Assembly: GCA_022509205.1 (NCBI GenBank)
Contig: JAFLTR010000004.1
Span: 1-64,000, forward strand
Direction: 5' to 3'
Length of the DNA stretch: 64,000 bases
Source: Muribaculaceae bacterium
GTDB lineage: Bacteria; Bacteroidota; Bacteroidia; Bacteroidales; Muribaculaceae
In this document: one piece after another, positions 1 to 8,851 of the stretch
Layout of the letters: every line of letters starts with the position of its first letter
How positions within the stretch are numbered: position 1 is the first letter of the stretch
Notes under the pieces: model-generated
What the model was told of the DNA's origin: nothing
The model's input: the letters and a program-made list of their open reading frames with translations, nothing else
The model's database searches: none
Position numbers and translations under genes: made by a program

Positions 1-76
1 GTCCGGCCGTAATATGTTTTCCAGGATTGACGGTAAGTCTTCTTGTCTTACCTTGTTTGCTGCTCGGGATATCCAT
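1..76 (-). CDS. Possible 5' end of a leftward gene, cut by the window edge
   Basis: Reading leftwards from an ATG at 74-76, an open frame of 25 codons runs off the window (it begins MDIPSSKQGK and is rich in Lys and Arg). I do not recognise the product. The main support is context: a good Bacteroidetes promoter at 177-209 points in this direction, about 95 bases upstream of the ATG. An upstream GTG at 77-79 in the same frame is an alternative start. The frame is too short to prove coding; a leader or small RNA is equally possible. Confidence 0.3.
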   Translation of the reverse strand, partial: MDIPSSKQGKTRRLTVNPGKHITAG

Positions 77-130
77 CACTATAACGGAAATCCCTTGTCC
101 TGTGGCATTATTTCATTGTTCTCGTAGTCC

Positions 131-172
131 GCTAAAAAATCCGGGGCCGCATCGACTCCGGGCGCTTTTAGC
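131..172 (-). other. Stem-loop at the predicted 5' end of the leftward transcript
   Basis: GCTAAAA at 131-137 pairs perfectly with TTTTAGC at 166-172, and two CCGG blocks inside (141-144 and 158-161) can pair with each other. The structure would begin at about +1 of the transcript from the 177-209 promoter. It could protect the RNA 5' end or act as a leader element. No T-run follows on either strand, so it is not a good terminator. Confidence 0.4.
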
Positions 173-176
173 AGTG

Positions 177-209
177 CAAAATTACTATAAACCCACCCCT
201 CATTGCAAA
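177..209 (-). promoter_or_regulatory. Leftward promoter, -33/-7 Bacteroidetes type
   Basis: On the minus strand a TTTG (-33, at 206-209) is followed after 21 bases by TAATTTTG (-7, at 177-184), matching the Bacteroidetes sigma-ABfr consensus TTTG-N19-21-TAnnTTTG. The start site would fall near 170, right at the outer edge of the hairpin at 131-172. Confidence 0.6.
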
Positions 210-530
210 TATTACGACTCCAAAGAGTATTATAGTGAGCAGAAAATCACATTAACTATTTGATTAACAATAAAATCAAAATATGTTAATTTTTCTTTCA
301 TTATGTTAACAACTTGTTGAGAAGTCAATTAATACCTGTGTCCCGGGGTGCATAGTCTCCACCTATCCCGCAAACGGCCAAACTTGCAATTTGCAACTTA
401 CAATTTACAGCTCAAAAACCACCTCGCTCAACTCAAAATTCACAATCCCACTATCCTCATGAAATCGGCTTCCCGCTTAGGTTTTGAATGCTTAAGAGAC
501 CTTAAAAATGCTGATATTCAACAAGAACAA
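210..530. other. Gene-free AT-rich spacer
   Basis: I see no supportable gene here. The stretch 383-412 holds short imperfect repeats of the kind CAATTTGCAA/CAATTTACAG, a low-complexity pattern common in Bacteroidales spacers. Related short strings recur near 18463-18487 and 42184-42198. The 69-codon open frame at 348-557 looks like a chance translation of this repeat. Confidence 0.5.
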
Positions 531-562
531 TTTGGATTAGAACAAAAATTGCATTAACTTTG
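531..562 (+). promoter_or_regulatory. Promoter of the fimbrial operon
   Basis: TTTG at 531-534, a 20-base spacer, and TAACTTTG at 555-562 give a textbook Bacteroidetes -33/-7 promoter. The start site would be near 569, leaving a leader of about 365 bases before the first fimbrial gene at 935. Confidence 0.75.
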
Positions 563-934
563 CAAAATATTTATGGGAATTCCAAGCAAATTTCAAGCAA
601 AAGATTCCCGGCCAAAAGATCCTAATTTTAGCTTTAATTAGAATAAAGGCAAAATGTCGGAAATGGCCTGAAACAATCATTTTGTCGACAAAATTATAAA
701 AGAATGCAGCAAACTGTCAACCTTAAAAATGGGACGGTTAATCCCTCGCCCATGGAATGAAAATGTTTGATCCTTTGGCAGGAAATGAATGTTTTTCCGC
801 CGAAGGAAATTCTTGTTCCCCAAAGCCGACAGTTTCTCTTAAAACTAAAATAACGATAAGGAACTAAAAACTTATAACAAGTAAGAAACTAAAAAGAAAA
901 CAAATAAACAAAATACACTTTAACCAACAAACAG
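563..934 (+). other. Long untranslated leader of the fimbrial operon
   Basis: No credible gene lies in these bases. The leader contains a perfect 16-bp palindrome at 679-694 and ends in an A-rich stretch (841-934), which is typical just upstream of Bacteroidetes translation starts. Its length is well beyond the 15-100 base leaders inferred elsewhere in this window, which suggests post-initiation control. Confidence 0.5.
679..694. promoter_or_regulatory. Perfect 16-bp palindrome in the fimbrial leader
   Basis: The sequence ATTTTGTCGACAAAAT is its own reverse complement. It lies about 110 bases downstream of the predicted fimbrial transcription start. Such a site suits binding by a dimeric regulator (roadblock or operator); in RNA it would form only a small tight hairpin. 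The function is inferred from symmetry and position alone. Confidence 0.4.
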
Positions 935-3328
935 ATGAACAGATTTCTAAGTTTAAGCTTGGCAGCTCTTCTGACAGCAGGTTTAGCCACCAGCTGTAAA
1001 GATGACCTGTTGAGCGGCGGCGATCTCAACGCCGGCCAAACAGAAGACAACGGCAGAACCCTTTGGATCGGTGCTGCCATCGCTCTTCCCTCAGAAGGTA
1101 GAACCCGTGCCGACAAACCCGGATCAACAACGGATGACAACGTAACCAACGACGGCAAGGACCTTACTAACTCTAACATCGACAAGGGAGAAAATGGTCA
1201 AAACGACTATGAATTCGGTTACGATTACGAAAACAACATTCGTACCATCCTCCTCGTTTTTGCTAACGGTAAGAATAAGTATGTAACCCACTCTGTAGTG
1301 AGCGGTATCTCAAAAACTCCGTCTGATCTTGTCAGCAGCGGCAGCAATATGGGTGCCCTTCAGAGCAAATATGCCGACCTCTATGTCACCGGAGAAATCA
1401 AACACGATGCTCTCGTTAAAGCATACGGCGAAGGGGGTGTACTCAGCGGTGACGACAAGATCGTCTACGTCTATGCATTCTGTAACTTCACTTCCAGGAT
1501 GCTTGAACGGTTCAACAGCCTCGCAAATGTAGAGAATTATACTGATCCTGATGGCGAGTGGTATAACTGGGGTGGTCTCGTAGAGGAAGAACCCTCTCCT
1601 GCAGGTTATACTCCGCTTACCCAGAACTCCATCTGGTCAAAAAACTCTTTCCTAATGTCTAACGCTACAAAATGCGAGGTAAGCTTCCCGGATGATATAA
1701 CTGAATGGGATAAATATGCCGACAAAAACTCGCCATTCCTCGTAGCTAACAAACAGAATAACGACCAGGGTGACTTTAAATGGACTCCTATCAATGTTGA
1801 GAGAGTTGCCGCCCGTCTTGACTTCAAAGATGGAAGTAAAGGTAAATATGACTGGGAAGAGAGACCGAATACATATCCTCTCTGGGTGGACATAACCGGC
1901 GATGGTTCCGTGGATCCTGCTAAAGACTACAACATTATCAGTATTCAGCTCAACCGTATGTGTTTGGTTAACATGGCTAAGAACTATTATTATCTGCGTC
2001 GTGTTTCTGATGACGGTTCTAATGAAACAGATGCTGACAATACCAACGAATGGTTTATCGGCGGAACTGAAATGTCCGATAACTATGTGGTTGACTACGA
2101 TTGGAGCGCCAAACGTACGGTGGGTGGTATTAAAGCCTCAAATGAAAAAGACTACTTCAACTTCCCGCTCTATACTGATGATGTTAAGAATGCCGATGCC
2201 GGTGGAGAAACTACAGGCTATGCCTACAACCGTTTCGGCTGGTATACCGACCGTATTCAGGAAGACTTCCTTGACAAGGATCCCTCCAATGACACATGGA
2301 CAAATCCTTCAACCGGCTCAGGCTACAAGATCTGGCGTTATGTGACTGAAAACACTATACCAGCCACCGCCAAGGGAGCAGATGGTTCGGACGGAACAAC
2401 CGACCAACAGAAAACTGTGCAAAGTACAGGTATCGTATTCAAAGGCCGTATCGTTGCCGGACGAGATATTGAAGAAGACACTGACCATAAGTATATGTCT
2501 GAAAAAGTGAAAGATGCTATCACAGCTATAAATGTTGATGGTTTCGGTAAAGGGATAGCGAAATATGAAGATTTAGAAGACGAAGACAGAGAAAAGATAC
2601 CCTATCTCTACAGCTACAACAACATCCTTTATGCAGGTCATGAAGAATTGATTGAAAGAGCCAATGCCGACGGTAACAACGGTCCGCTCCATCACGTGGC
2701 CAATGAAATCCTTGCTCACTGGGTACTCGTTGAGAAACCTGATGATTTTACAGTGACTCATACTCCCAAAAACGGCACTGTTACCAAGGTTTATATATAT
2801 AAAGAAAAACCGGCATCCGGCGACGAATCCATGACTGTTGAGGCATGGGCTAAAATCAATAAAAAAGATTCGGATGGAAAAGCAGAACCCGAATACTTCC
2901 TGGTGAAAGATGAAGATGGCAAGGAAGTGCAGGAATATCGTGACTATGAAATCGATATGGACCATTTCCTCTCTCTCGCTCCTTTAAGCGACGTTGTAGT
3001 TTACCGTCCTTACAATGAGGATGAAAAAGACATCAACGGTCAGTCAATGGGTGACGGCTGGGGCTACTATTGCTACTACTTCTATTGGAACCGTCACAAC
3101 GACAATGGCAAGGGAGGTCTTATGGGTCCGATGGAGTTTGCCACTGTACGTAACAACGTTTACAAACTTGCAGTTACCAACATCAACAAACTCGGTCACC
3201 CGCGTAACACCGACCATGACCCGGATCCGTTGACTCCTGAAACTCCGGATGAAGATCCGACCAACTATATTCAGGTTCAGGTTAACGTTCTGCCTTGGGT
3301 AGTTCGTGTAAACAACATCGAATTCTAA
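935..3328 (+). CDS. Large fimbrillin, Mfa1-like major-subunit candidate
   Basis: A 797-residue secreted lipoprotein. Residues 1-21 form a lipoprotein signal ending in LATSC, and the Cys is followed by K-D-D, an acidic pattern that in Bacteroidetes favours export to the cell surface. The C terminus (NVLPWVVRVNNIEF) matches the W-x-V-x-V/L-N-N ending of Mfa1/FimA-type subunits, where the last strand takes part in polymerisation. The length is well above that of P. gingivalis Mfa1 or FimA, with a long Asp/Asn-rich middle. It is the first gene of the operon behind a strong promoter, and a strong hairpin follows it, as expected for the most abundant subunit. The start is the first ATG, preceded by an A-rich stretch. 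Family membership is likely; the role as major shaft subunit rather than tip is inference. Confidence 0.72.
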   Translation: MNRFLSLSLAALLTAGLATSCKDDLLSGGDLNAGQTEDNGRTLWIGAAIALPSEGRTRADKPGSTTDDNVTNDGKDLTNSNIDKGENGQNDYEFGYDYENNIRTILLVFANGKNKYVTHSVVSGISKTPSDLVSSGSNMGALQSKYADLYVTGEIKHDALVKAYGEGGVLSGDDKIVYVYAFCNFTSRMLERFNSLANVENYTDPDGEWYNWGGLVEEEPSPAGYTPLTQNSIWSKNSFLMSNATKCEVSFPDDITEWDKYADKNSPFLVANKQNNDQGDFKWTPINVERVAARLDFKDGSKGKYDWEERPNTYPLWVDITGDGSVDPAKDYNIISIQLNRMCLVNMAKNYYYLRRVSDDGSNETDADNTNEWFIGGTEMSDNYVVDYDWSAKRTVGGIKASNEKDYFNFPLYTDDVKNADAGGETTGYAYNRFGWYTDRIQEDFLDKDPSNDTWTNPSTGSGYKIWRYVTENTIPATAKGADGSDGTTDQQKTVQSTGIVFKGRIVAGRDIEEDTDHKYMSEKVKDAITAINVDGFGKGIAKYEDLEDEDREKIPYLYSYNNILYAGHEELIERANADGNNGPLHHVANEILAHWVLVEKPDDFTVTHTPKNGTVTKVYIYKEKPASGDESMTVEAWAKINKKDSDGKAEPEYFLVKDEDGKEVQEYRDYEIDMDHFLSLAPLSDVVVYRPYNEDEKDINGQSMGDGWGYYCYYFYWNRHNDNGKGGLMGPMEFATVRNNVYKLAVTNINKLGHPRNTDHDPDPLTPETPDEDPTNYIQVQVNVLPWVVRVNNIEF

Positions 3329-3345
3329 AGCATAGGATCATACTT

Positions 3346-3397
3346 ACGCGATTAATCGCGTGAAATAACCGGCAAGGGGTTTGCGCCCCCGGCCGGT
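3346..3397 (+). terminator. Double hairpin after the first fimbrial gene
   Basis: A perfect 16-bp palindrome ACGCGATTAATCGCGT (3346-3361) is followed by a GC-rich hairpin in which ACCGGC (3368-3373) pairs with GCCGGT (3392-3397), with an inner GGGG/CCCC pair. An A-rich rather than T-rich tract follows, so complete termination is unlikely. A partial terminator or RNA-stability element that sets subunit ratios is more plausible. Confidence 0.5.
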
Positions 3398-3419
3398 ACA
3401 ATAAAAAATAAAATCAAAA

Positions 3420-4544
3420 ATGATTCTGAAATCTAAAAATATCCTATCCTCTCTGCTCATTGCAGGAGCAGGCCTCTCTCTGGCCTCATGCGATTCACTG
3501 GTGTTTGATGAGGCCGACAACTGTGTGCAGGGTGTGGCTATCCGTTTCATTTATGAATACCACATGGAGCGCGGAGCTAACGCTTTCCCCGCAAATGTAG
3601 ACTGTATCAGTCTCTTCATTTTCGACCCGCAGGGAAATTATCTCGACCATATCTATGAAACTTCCGACATCATCAGCAATGAGAACTACAGGATGAATCT
3701 CCCGCTGAAAGAGGGCAGCTATCATATAGTGGCCTACGGAGGTCTCGTATGCGACAACCCATCGTTCAATATCAATCATGACTGGGCGTTTGGCACAAAG
3801 ACTATCTCCCATAAGGATGATATTGAGGTGAGCCTCCCGCTCAACGAGCAGAATCAGAGCGCCTCGCTTCTTCATGATATCGAGAAACGCACGGGCGGAC
3901 TTTTCTACGGCACACTCGATGTGACCATCACCAAGGAGGATGTGCAGCACACATATCGTGAGGTTACCCTCCCGATGATGAAAGACACCAACAATATACA
4001 GGTGATACTCCAGGAGGTGGCTACACCCAGTGAAATCGACTACAACGATTATGATTTCACGATCATAGACGATAATTTCAAACTTGACGGCTACAACAAT
4101 CCGATCAGCACCGTCACCGACGACTATCAGCCCGTTTATCGTCCCTATCATTCGGAAAACCGAATAATGGGTTACACCGAATATCAGAACCGCCAGGGCG
4201 CCCTCAACACTGAGGATGAGGATAAACCCGTGCAAGTGGGATGCGTGGAATTCTCGACATCACGGCTCCTCGACAAGAACGCCGGCAATGCTCGACTGGT
4301 GATTAAAGCCAACACAAAGACCAAGGCGGGCGACGAAGAGGGAAGCACAATTATCGATATCCCCCTCATCACTTATCTTGAGGCTGTGAGAGGTTTCGGC
4401 ACAACATGGATCAAGGACGACCAGGAATTCCTCGACCGTCAGAGCAACTGGACCCTGATGTTCTTCCTGCAGAACGGCCGATGGATACAGGCCCGCATAT
4501 CTGTGAACGCATGGACTGTGCGCCTCAACAATGCCGAATTATAA
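3420..4544 (+). CDS. FimB/Mfa2-family fimbrial anchor subunit
   Basis: A 374-residue lipoprotein of the FimB/Mfa2 family, the outer-membrane anchor that ends fimbrial assembly in Porphyromonas and Bacteroides. The signal ends in LASC, giving the lipidated Cys at residue 24. The next 100 residues carry the typical pattern of a first beta-sandwich: CISLFIFDPQGNYLDHIYET, then LPLKEGSYHIVAYGG. The C terminus (SVNAWTVRLNNAEL) resembles that of the upstream fimbrillin. Length fits the family (about 300-400). It lies 91 bases after the first subunit, beyond the hairpin at 3346-3397, so it is probably made at a lower level, as expected for an anchor. Confidence 0.82.
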   Translation: MILKSKNILSSLLIAGAGLSLASCDSLVFDEADNCVQGVAIRFIYEYHMERGANAFPANVDCISLFIFDPQGNYLDHIYETSDIISNENYRMNLPLKEGSYHIVAYGGLVCDNPSFNINHDWAFGTKTISHKDDIEVSLPLNEQNQSASLLHDIEKRTGGLFYGTLDVTITKEDVQHTYREVTLPMMKDTNNIQVILQEVATPSEIDYNDYDFTIIDDNFKLDGYNNPISTVTDDYQPVYRPYHSENRIMGYTEYQNRQGALNTEDEDKPVQVGCVEFSTSRLLDKNAGNARLVIKANTKTKAGDEEGSTIIDIPLITYLEAVRGFGTTWIKDDQEFLDRQSNWTLMFFLQNGRWIQARISVNAWTVRLNNAEL

Positions 4545-4606
4545 AATTTCTAAGACAATCTCCGAGAGGAGTTGAAAATCAAAAACTAAAAACTGAGAGT
4601 AACAGT

Positions 4607-6799
4607 ATGCTTTTGCATAAATATAAAATACACATCCTTTCCTTGCTACTTCTGCCCTTTATGGGCTCCTGTATCAACGAATCCTTTGATGACTGTAATT
4701 TAGGAGGATATGATTCAGAGTTGCCCGAAGGGAATTTTATAATTTCCTTTGACATCAAGCTTCCGGAAACTTATGCGTTGGAAGACTCCGATGTGAGTTT
4801 CGAAAATGGAAGTCATAACGAGCATCAAGTAAACGAGCATGCAATGTATGCAATTTTTTTCGATGCCAATGATAATCTTGTCAATATAGTCGATGTGTTG
4901 ACTAAACATTATGATAAAGATGATGAAAATAAAGATATCGAGCATGTTGTGCCTGACAAGGTTGAGGGAAGATATTACGCAACGTATAAGGTAAAACGTA
5001 ACAAGATCAAACCCGCAAGTGTAGTAGTGGTTATTAATGTTTCTTCCGATGTCAAGAAAAAACTTGACAATTTGTATGGCAAGAACGCACCACTGAGCGA
5101 GGTAATGAATATTATTTGGGAAGACAAGAATGATCCAAGAAAGATCGGTCATGACGGGAATTACCAATATTTCACTATGTCGAACTCTGTCTATGCTAAT
5201 GGTCAGGGTAAACTCGTGGGAGCTGTAAAACTTAACAGCAATCCTGAAGAAGGTCATTTTGTACCGGAAGAGGATCTGGTTGATAAAAATGTGGAACCCT
5301 ATAGTTCATGGACCGGCACTCCCTTTGAGTCCCGAATCTTGGTCATACCGGTTGAAAGAATGGTTGCCAAATTCTCTTTCGGCGTCAATACAAAAGCTGA
5401 TGACTACGACGAAGAGAATATGATTTTCACTCCTGACAATAACTCTCTGATGGTGTTTGACGACATAGACAACGATGGAAATTTCACCTATAAAAACTAT
5501 AATTACAAGGTAAAATTAATAGGATGGGGAGTAAATGCCTTGGAAACCGAAAGCTATCTGATAAAATCGCTTGCCGAGAACACGAAATATTTCGATAATT
5601 GGACGGATACGGAAAAATGGCGTTCCTATTGGGCCCATGACCCTCATTATCGCTATTCAGGAGAGTATCCTCGTCAGTTCCGTAAGGCACTTGATAACCC
5701 TTCTCTGAGTTTTTACCAGAAAGATATCCATTTGAAAGAGGGGAAAGAGACAAATGTGCTCCATAATTATTCTTACAATGACCTAAGCAATAGTTTCGAT
5801 GGAGTGCTTTATTCTCCGGAAAATACCTACGATATAGTATACGATTATCCCGTATGGCTGGGTAGGTATTCCGACGACCTGCATTTTCATGTAGGCACAC
5901 ATATAATTCTTTCTGCGGAACTCCTCACCAACTTTGAAGGTAATGAATATAAGTCAGGCCATGTATTTCACGACCGTAACGGTATATGGTATAAAAATGA
6001 GGAAGATCTCTTCAAAGCCATGATCCAGATCTTGCATAATGAGTTTAAATCCCAGGCGGAACTTCATTTTTATTATAAGGATTGGGGGCATGATAAGATT
6101 AAATACTTAAAGCCGCGTGAAAATGATAATGGGGAAGTTGAAAAAGATAATTCCGGAAACTTTATCTTAGTGGAAGGTTTCGAATCCAATGGAGAGGAAG
6201 TGGTGGTAGATACTCACAACCATGACTGGTTTTTCTACTACAAAGACACTAAAATTACGTTTGAAAATTATACCGAGGTTTATAAGCAGATTAAACAGGA
6301 TGATGCAACTGTAACTAATGCTCTTGACAAAGCAGACAACGATTGCTATACAACTGCAAAATCTTACATAACACATAGCGACGGTCAGAGAATCCTTTGG
6401 TTTAACAACATTTCTATCCGAAATGATCAGGGTGAGACTTTGAAGCGTTGTAAGGTATTGGGAACCGACGACCGAGGAAATGTAATCCGGTATCCTATAG
6501 GAGAGCTCGACCACAACCATATCAAATCCTTGCTTTATGAATGGCTCGGAGTAGTGGATCACTTTAATAATGGGAAGATGTATTATGCAGCTCCCGTGAT
6601 GAATGTGCCCGGAAATTACGGAGTGGTAAGAAACGCCTGGTATAAATTTACACTTTCAGACATAAACAGTTTGGGCACATCTGTGGACGATCCCGATGAA
6701 GCCATTGTGCCTAATAGTGTAACCAAAGAAAACCAATTGAACTTCGACGTAAACAGAATAGGCTGGCATGTCTTTAATATAGATGTACCAAACTTATAA
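4607..6799 (+). CDS. Large fimbrial accessory lipoprotein, probable minor or tip subunit
   Basis: A 730-residue lipoprotein; the ATG at 4607 is chosen because it begins a clean signal (hydrophobic stretch, then FMGSC with Cys 22), whereas the open frame extends back into the end of the FimB-like gene. The mature N terminus (GNFIISFDIKLPE, then a FFDANDNLV-type strand) has the look of fimbrillin first domains, and the protein ends in NRIGWHVFNIDVPNL, again a Trp-containing last strand. It is rich in Asp, Asn, Lys and Tyr. The gene is visibly more A/T-rich than the two genes before it, and so is the next one, suggesting this pair has a separate history. A role as minor or tip subunit comes from its place in the operon; no adhesin domain is recognised. 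Confidence 0.6.
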   Translation: MLLHKYKIHILSLLLLPFMGSCINESFDDCNLGGYDSELPEGNFIISFDIKLPETYALEDSDVSFENGSHNEHQVNEHAMYAIFFDANDNLVNIVDVLTKHYDKDDENKDIEHVVPDKVEGRYYATYKVKRNKIKPASVVVVINVSSDVKKKLDNLYGKNAPLSEVMNIIWEDKNDPRKIGHDGNYQYFTMSNSVYANGQGKLVGAVKLNSNPEEGHFVPEEDLVDKNVEPYSSWTGTPFESRILVIPVERMVAKFSFGVNTKADDYDEENMIFTPDNNSLMVFDDIDNDGNFTYKNYNYKVKLIGWGVNALETESYLIKSLAENTKYFDNWTDTEKWRSYWAHDPHYRYSGEYPRQFRKALDNPSLSFYQKDIHLKEGKETNVLHNYSYNDLSNSFDGVLYSPENTYDIVYDYPVWLGRYSDDLHFHVGTHIILSAELLTNFEGNEYKSGHVFHDRNGIWYKNEEDLFKAMIQILHNEFKSQAELHFYYKDWGHDKIKYLKPRENDNGEVEKDNSGNFILVEGFESNGEEVVVDTHNHDWFFYYKDTKITFENYTEVYKQIKQDDATVTNALDKADNDCYTTAKSYITHSDGQRILWFNNISIRNDQGETLKRCKVLGTDDRGNVIRYPIGELDHNHIKSLLYEWLGVVDHFNNGKMYYAAPVMNVPGNYGVVRNAWYKFTLSDINSLGTSVDDPDEAIVPNSVTKENQLNFDVNRIGWHVFNIDVPNL

Positions 6800-6838
6800 C
6801 GGGACATTACTAAGCCTAATTAAGATATACCAATAGAA

Positions 6839-8848
6839 ATGAAATCAGGAATCAAATATTTATTATTGATTTGTATTGCCATCATGTTTTCATTGTCTTC
6901 TTGTGTGGATGATGAAATGATTAATTCCGATGAGGAAATAAGTGGCGATATGACAGTCGCACCTGGACAATATGCTCTTTCCTTTGCAGTCACTCTCGAT
7001 GACCTGGGAGGTGATGATGTGACTTTTAATCCAATGAAGGAGATAGAAAACTACATTGACCTTGAGAAAGTGAGAGTGTTATTTTTCGATGATCAGGAAA
7101 GATTTCTTTTTGAATCAAAAAGCCGTTGGGTGAAACAAAAAAACAACGAAGTGAATGCTTCTGTCTGGTATGTTTCAGTGCCCTTTTATTCTTATGGAAA
7201 CGATAATGACGATGATTGGGATTTCGAATCTATCCGAAATCACATGAAAAGCAAACCGTTTAAGATTGCTTTGTTAGTGAATCGTCCGCAATATGAATAT
7301 GCATCGGAAAACGGAAGTGTTTCTACCGGTGTTGTGGGAGGTGTGTTCGGTTGGTTTGACAATAGCGCTCCTCATTGGCTGAAACGTAACTCTGTATTTG
7401 GAGCTCCCTCCACCGACAGCATCAGATATATTATCGACTTACACCACTGCCAGTATGACGCCGTCTACGCAAATAAAGGATTCACGTCTTCCACTTACCC
7501 AAAAGGAGGAGGAAGGGAGGCATTCTATAATTTTGTGGCAGATGGCAGAGGAGGTGCAATAGATGCTAACGGTGCCAATACGCACATGGGTTCTTTCACA
7601 AGCTGGGTTAACTGGGAAGGAGAGATCAATCCAACAACAGGAGAACCATTTAAAGAAAATGCTGATAAAAAAAATTACGAAAATGTTGACGGCACCTTAT
7701 ATAGAAAGATGCGCCATCCCGACAAGGACCGTCCTATCCCAATGTATGGTGTTCAAAATTTTCAAGCCCTTGAAGATTGGGAAGATGGAACAACTTATGA
7801 ACTTAACCGCTCTACCGATAAGCCCATTTCGCTATTAAGGAGCTGTGTTAAAGTAGAAGTAGTGGTGCCCAAAAGTAAAGGTGAATTCGAATTCTTCGCA
7901 ATTTTCTATCCCAATATTTATTCCCGATGCGAACCCATGAATGTATGGACTCCTACCAATGAGATATGGTTTAGAAATGGAGAGCCGGATTCCGGTAGAC
8001 CCGACGGAGGTCATATTTGTGAATCAGATGCCATTTTAAAATATGGCCCCGTCAGCAGAACATCCGATCCGTATGATGGCGATGGAAAGACTTATACGGA
8101 TGCCACAAAACTTCTGAACTATCAAAGAAGGATAAGTTGGTTTTACGGTGCTTGGAAAGACAAAGAGCTCAAAGAGGGTGAAAAACGTTGGGTGTTTAGC
8201 TCCTTAGGGACTAATTTCGGTCAAGATGCACCGGAATATACTGATTATCCAAACATTTTTAACCCCATGATTCAGAGAAACACCGCTATTTCTTACGCTC
8301 TTAAGGATAATGACACATGGGAAAATGGGGTAAATCGCCATGCCATCATATATATAGGAGAAAGAAACGTCAATGACCCTTCCGACCTTGCTCTTCTGGG
8401 AGGGAAAAACGGCAGTTGTACAAACTCTCCTTTGATGGTTCTCGTTTTTAAACTTAAAAACGATCCTCTCCTTTATACCCTCCCTGTCACCGATTATAAA
8501 CATACCCAAGGGAACGAAATTAAGCTTCAAAATAATACCTCTTTTGCTTCGGACAAGAGTATTCAAGAAAAAATGAAGGCAGTTATCGACCCTTATTCCA
8601 AAAAAATCATGGGTATGGGCTATAATAATTCCAACCGTGACTATATGCCTTATCCCCTTATACGTAATCATGTCTACAGATTGTATCTACAAGGTACTAC
8701 CAAGGGAGCTGAAGATAGCTGGAACGTCTATTCAGAGGTGAAAGCATCAAAATCGATTTATTTCCCTAAGGCTTTGAAACCGAGGTATAATAGTGATGAT
8801 TTAGAAAAAGTGGAAGCAGCTAAATTGGACACTTCATCGGTAAGATAA
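6839..8848 (+). CDS. Fimbria-associated lipoprotein, probable tip or minor subunit
   Basis: A 669-residue lipoprotein with the signal ending in LSSC (Cys 22), followed by V-D-D-E, an acidic surface-export pattern. The mature N terminus (GQYALSFAVTLDDLGG, then KVRVLFFDDQERFLFES) resembles the first strands of Mfa-type subunits and parallels the upstream gene. It has a long Trp-, Asn- and Gly-rich middle. Unlike the other subunits it ends in a charged tail (residues about 650-669) rather than a Trp-containing strand, which would suit a terminal subunit that does not accept another one; that reading is inference. The gene is A/T-rich like its upstream neighbour, only 39 bases away, and is followed by a strong hairpin. 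Confidence 0.55.
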   Translation: MKSGIKYLLLICIAIMFSLSSCVDDEMINSDEEISGDMTVAPGQYALSFAVTLDDLGGDDVTFNPMKEIENYIDLEKVRVLFFDDQERFLFESKSRWVKQKNNEVNASVWYVSVPFYSYGNDNDDDWDFESIRNHMKSKPFKIALLVNRPQYEYASENGSVSTGVVGGVFGWFDNSAPHWLKRNSVFGAPSTDSIRYIIDLHHCQYDAVYANKGFTSSTYPKGGGREAFYNFVADGRGGAIDANGANTHMGSFTSWVNWEGEINPTTGEPFKENADKKNYENVDGTLYRKMRHPDKDRPIPMYGVQNFQALEDWEDGTTYELNRSTDKPISLLRSCVKVEVVVPKSKGEFEFFAIFYPNIYSRCEPMNVWTPTNEIWFRNGEPDSGRPDGGHICESDAILKYGPVSRTSDPYDGDGKTYTDATKLLNYQRRISWFYGAWKDKELKEGEKRWVFSSLGTNFGQDAPEYTDYPNIFNPMIQRNTAISYALKDNDTWENGVNRHAIIYIGERNVNDPSDLALLGGKNGSCTNSPLMVLVFKLKNDPLLYTLPVTDYKHTQGNEIKLQNNTSFASDKSIQEKMKAVIDPYSKKIMGMGYNNSNRDYMPYPLIRNHVYRLYLQGTTKGAEDSWNVYSEVKASKSIYFPKALKPRYNSDDLEKVEAAKLDTSSVR

Positions 8849-8851
8849 ATC

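Noticed and set aside
27..263. 78-codon open frame on the plus strand at the left edge
   Set aside because: It crosses the hairpin and promoter of the leftward transcript, has no recognisable composition or start context, and reads as non-coding spacer.
348..557. 69-codon open frame upstream of the fimbrial operon
   Set aside because: It is a translation of low-complexity repeats and runs through the fimbrial promoter at 531-562.
3495..4235. 246-codon frame opposite the FimB/Mfa2 gene
   Set aside because: It is fully antisense to a clear lipoprotein gene and lacks family features; it arises from codon bias.
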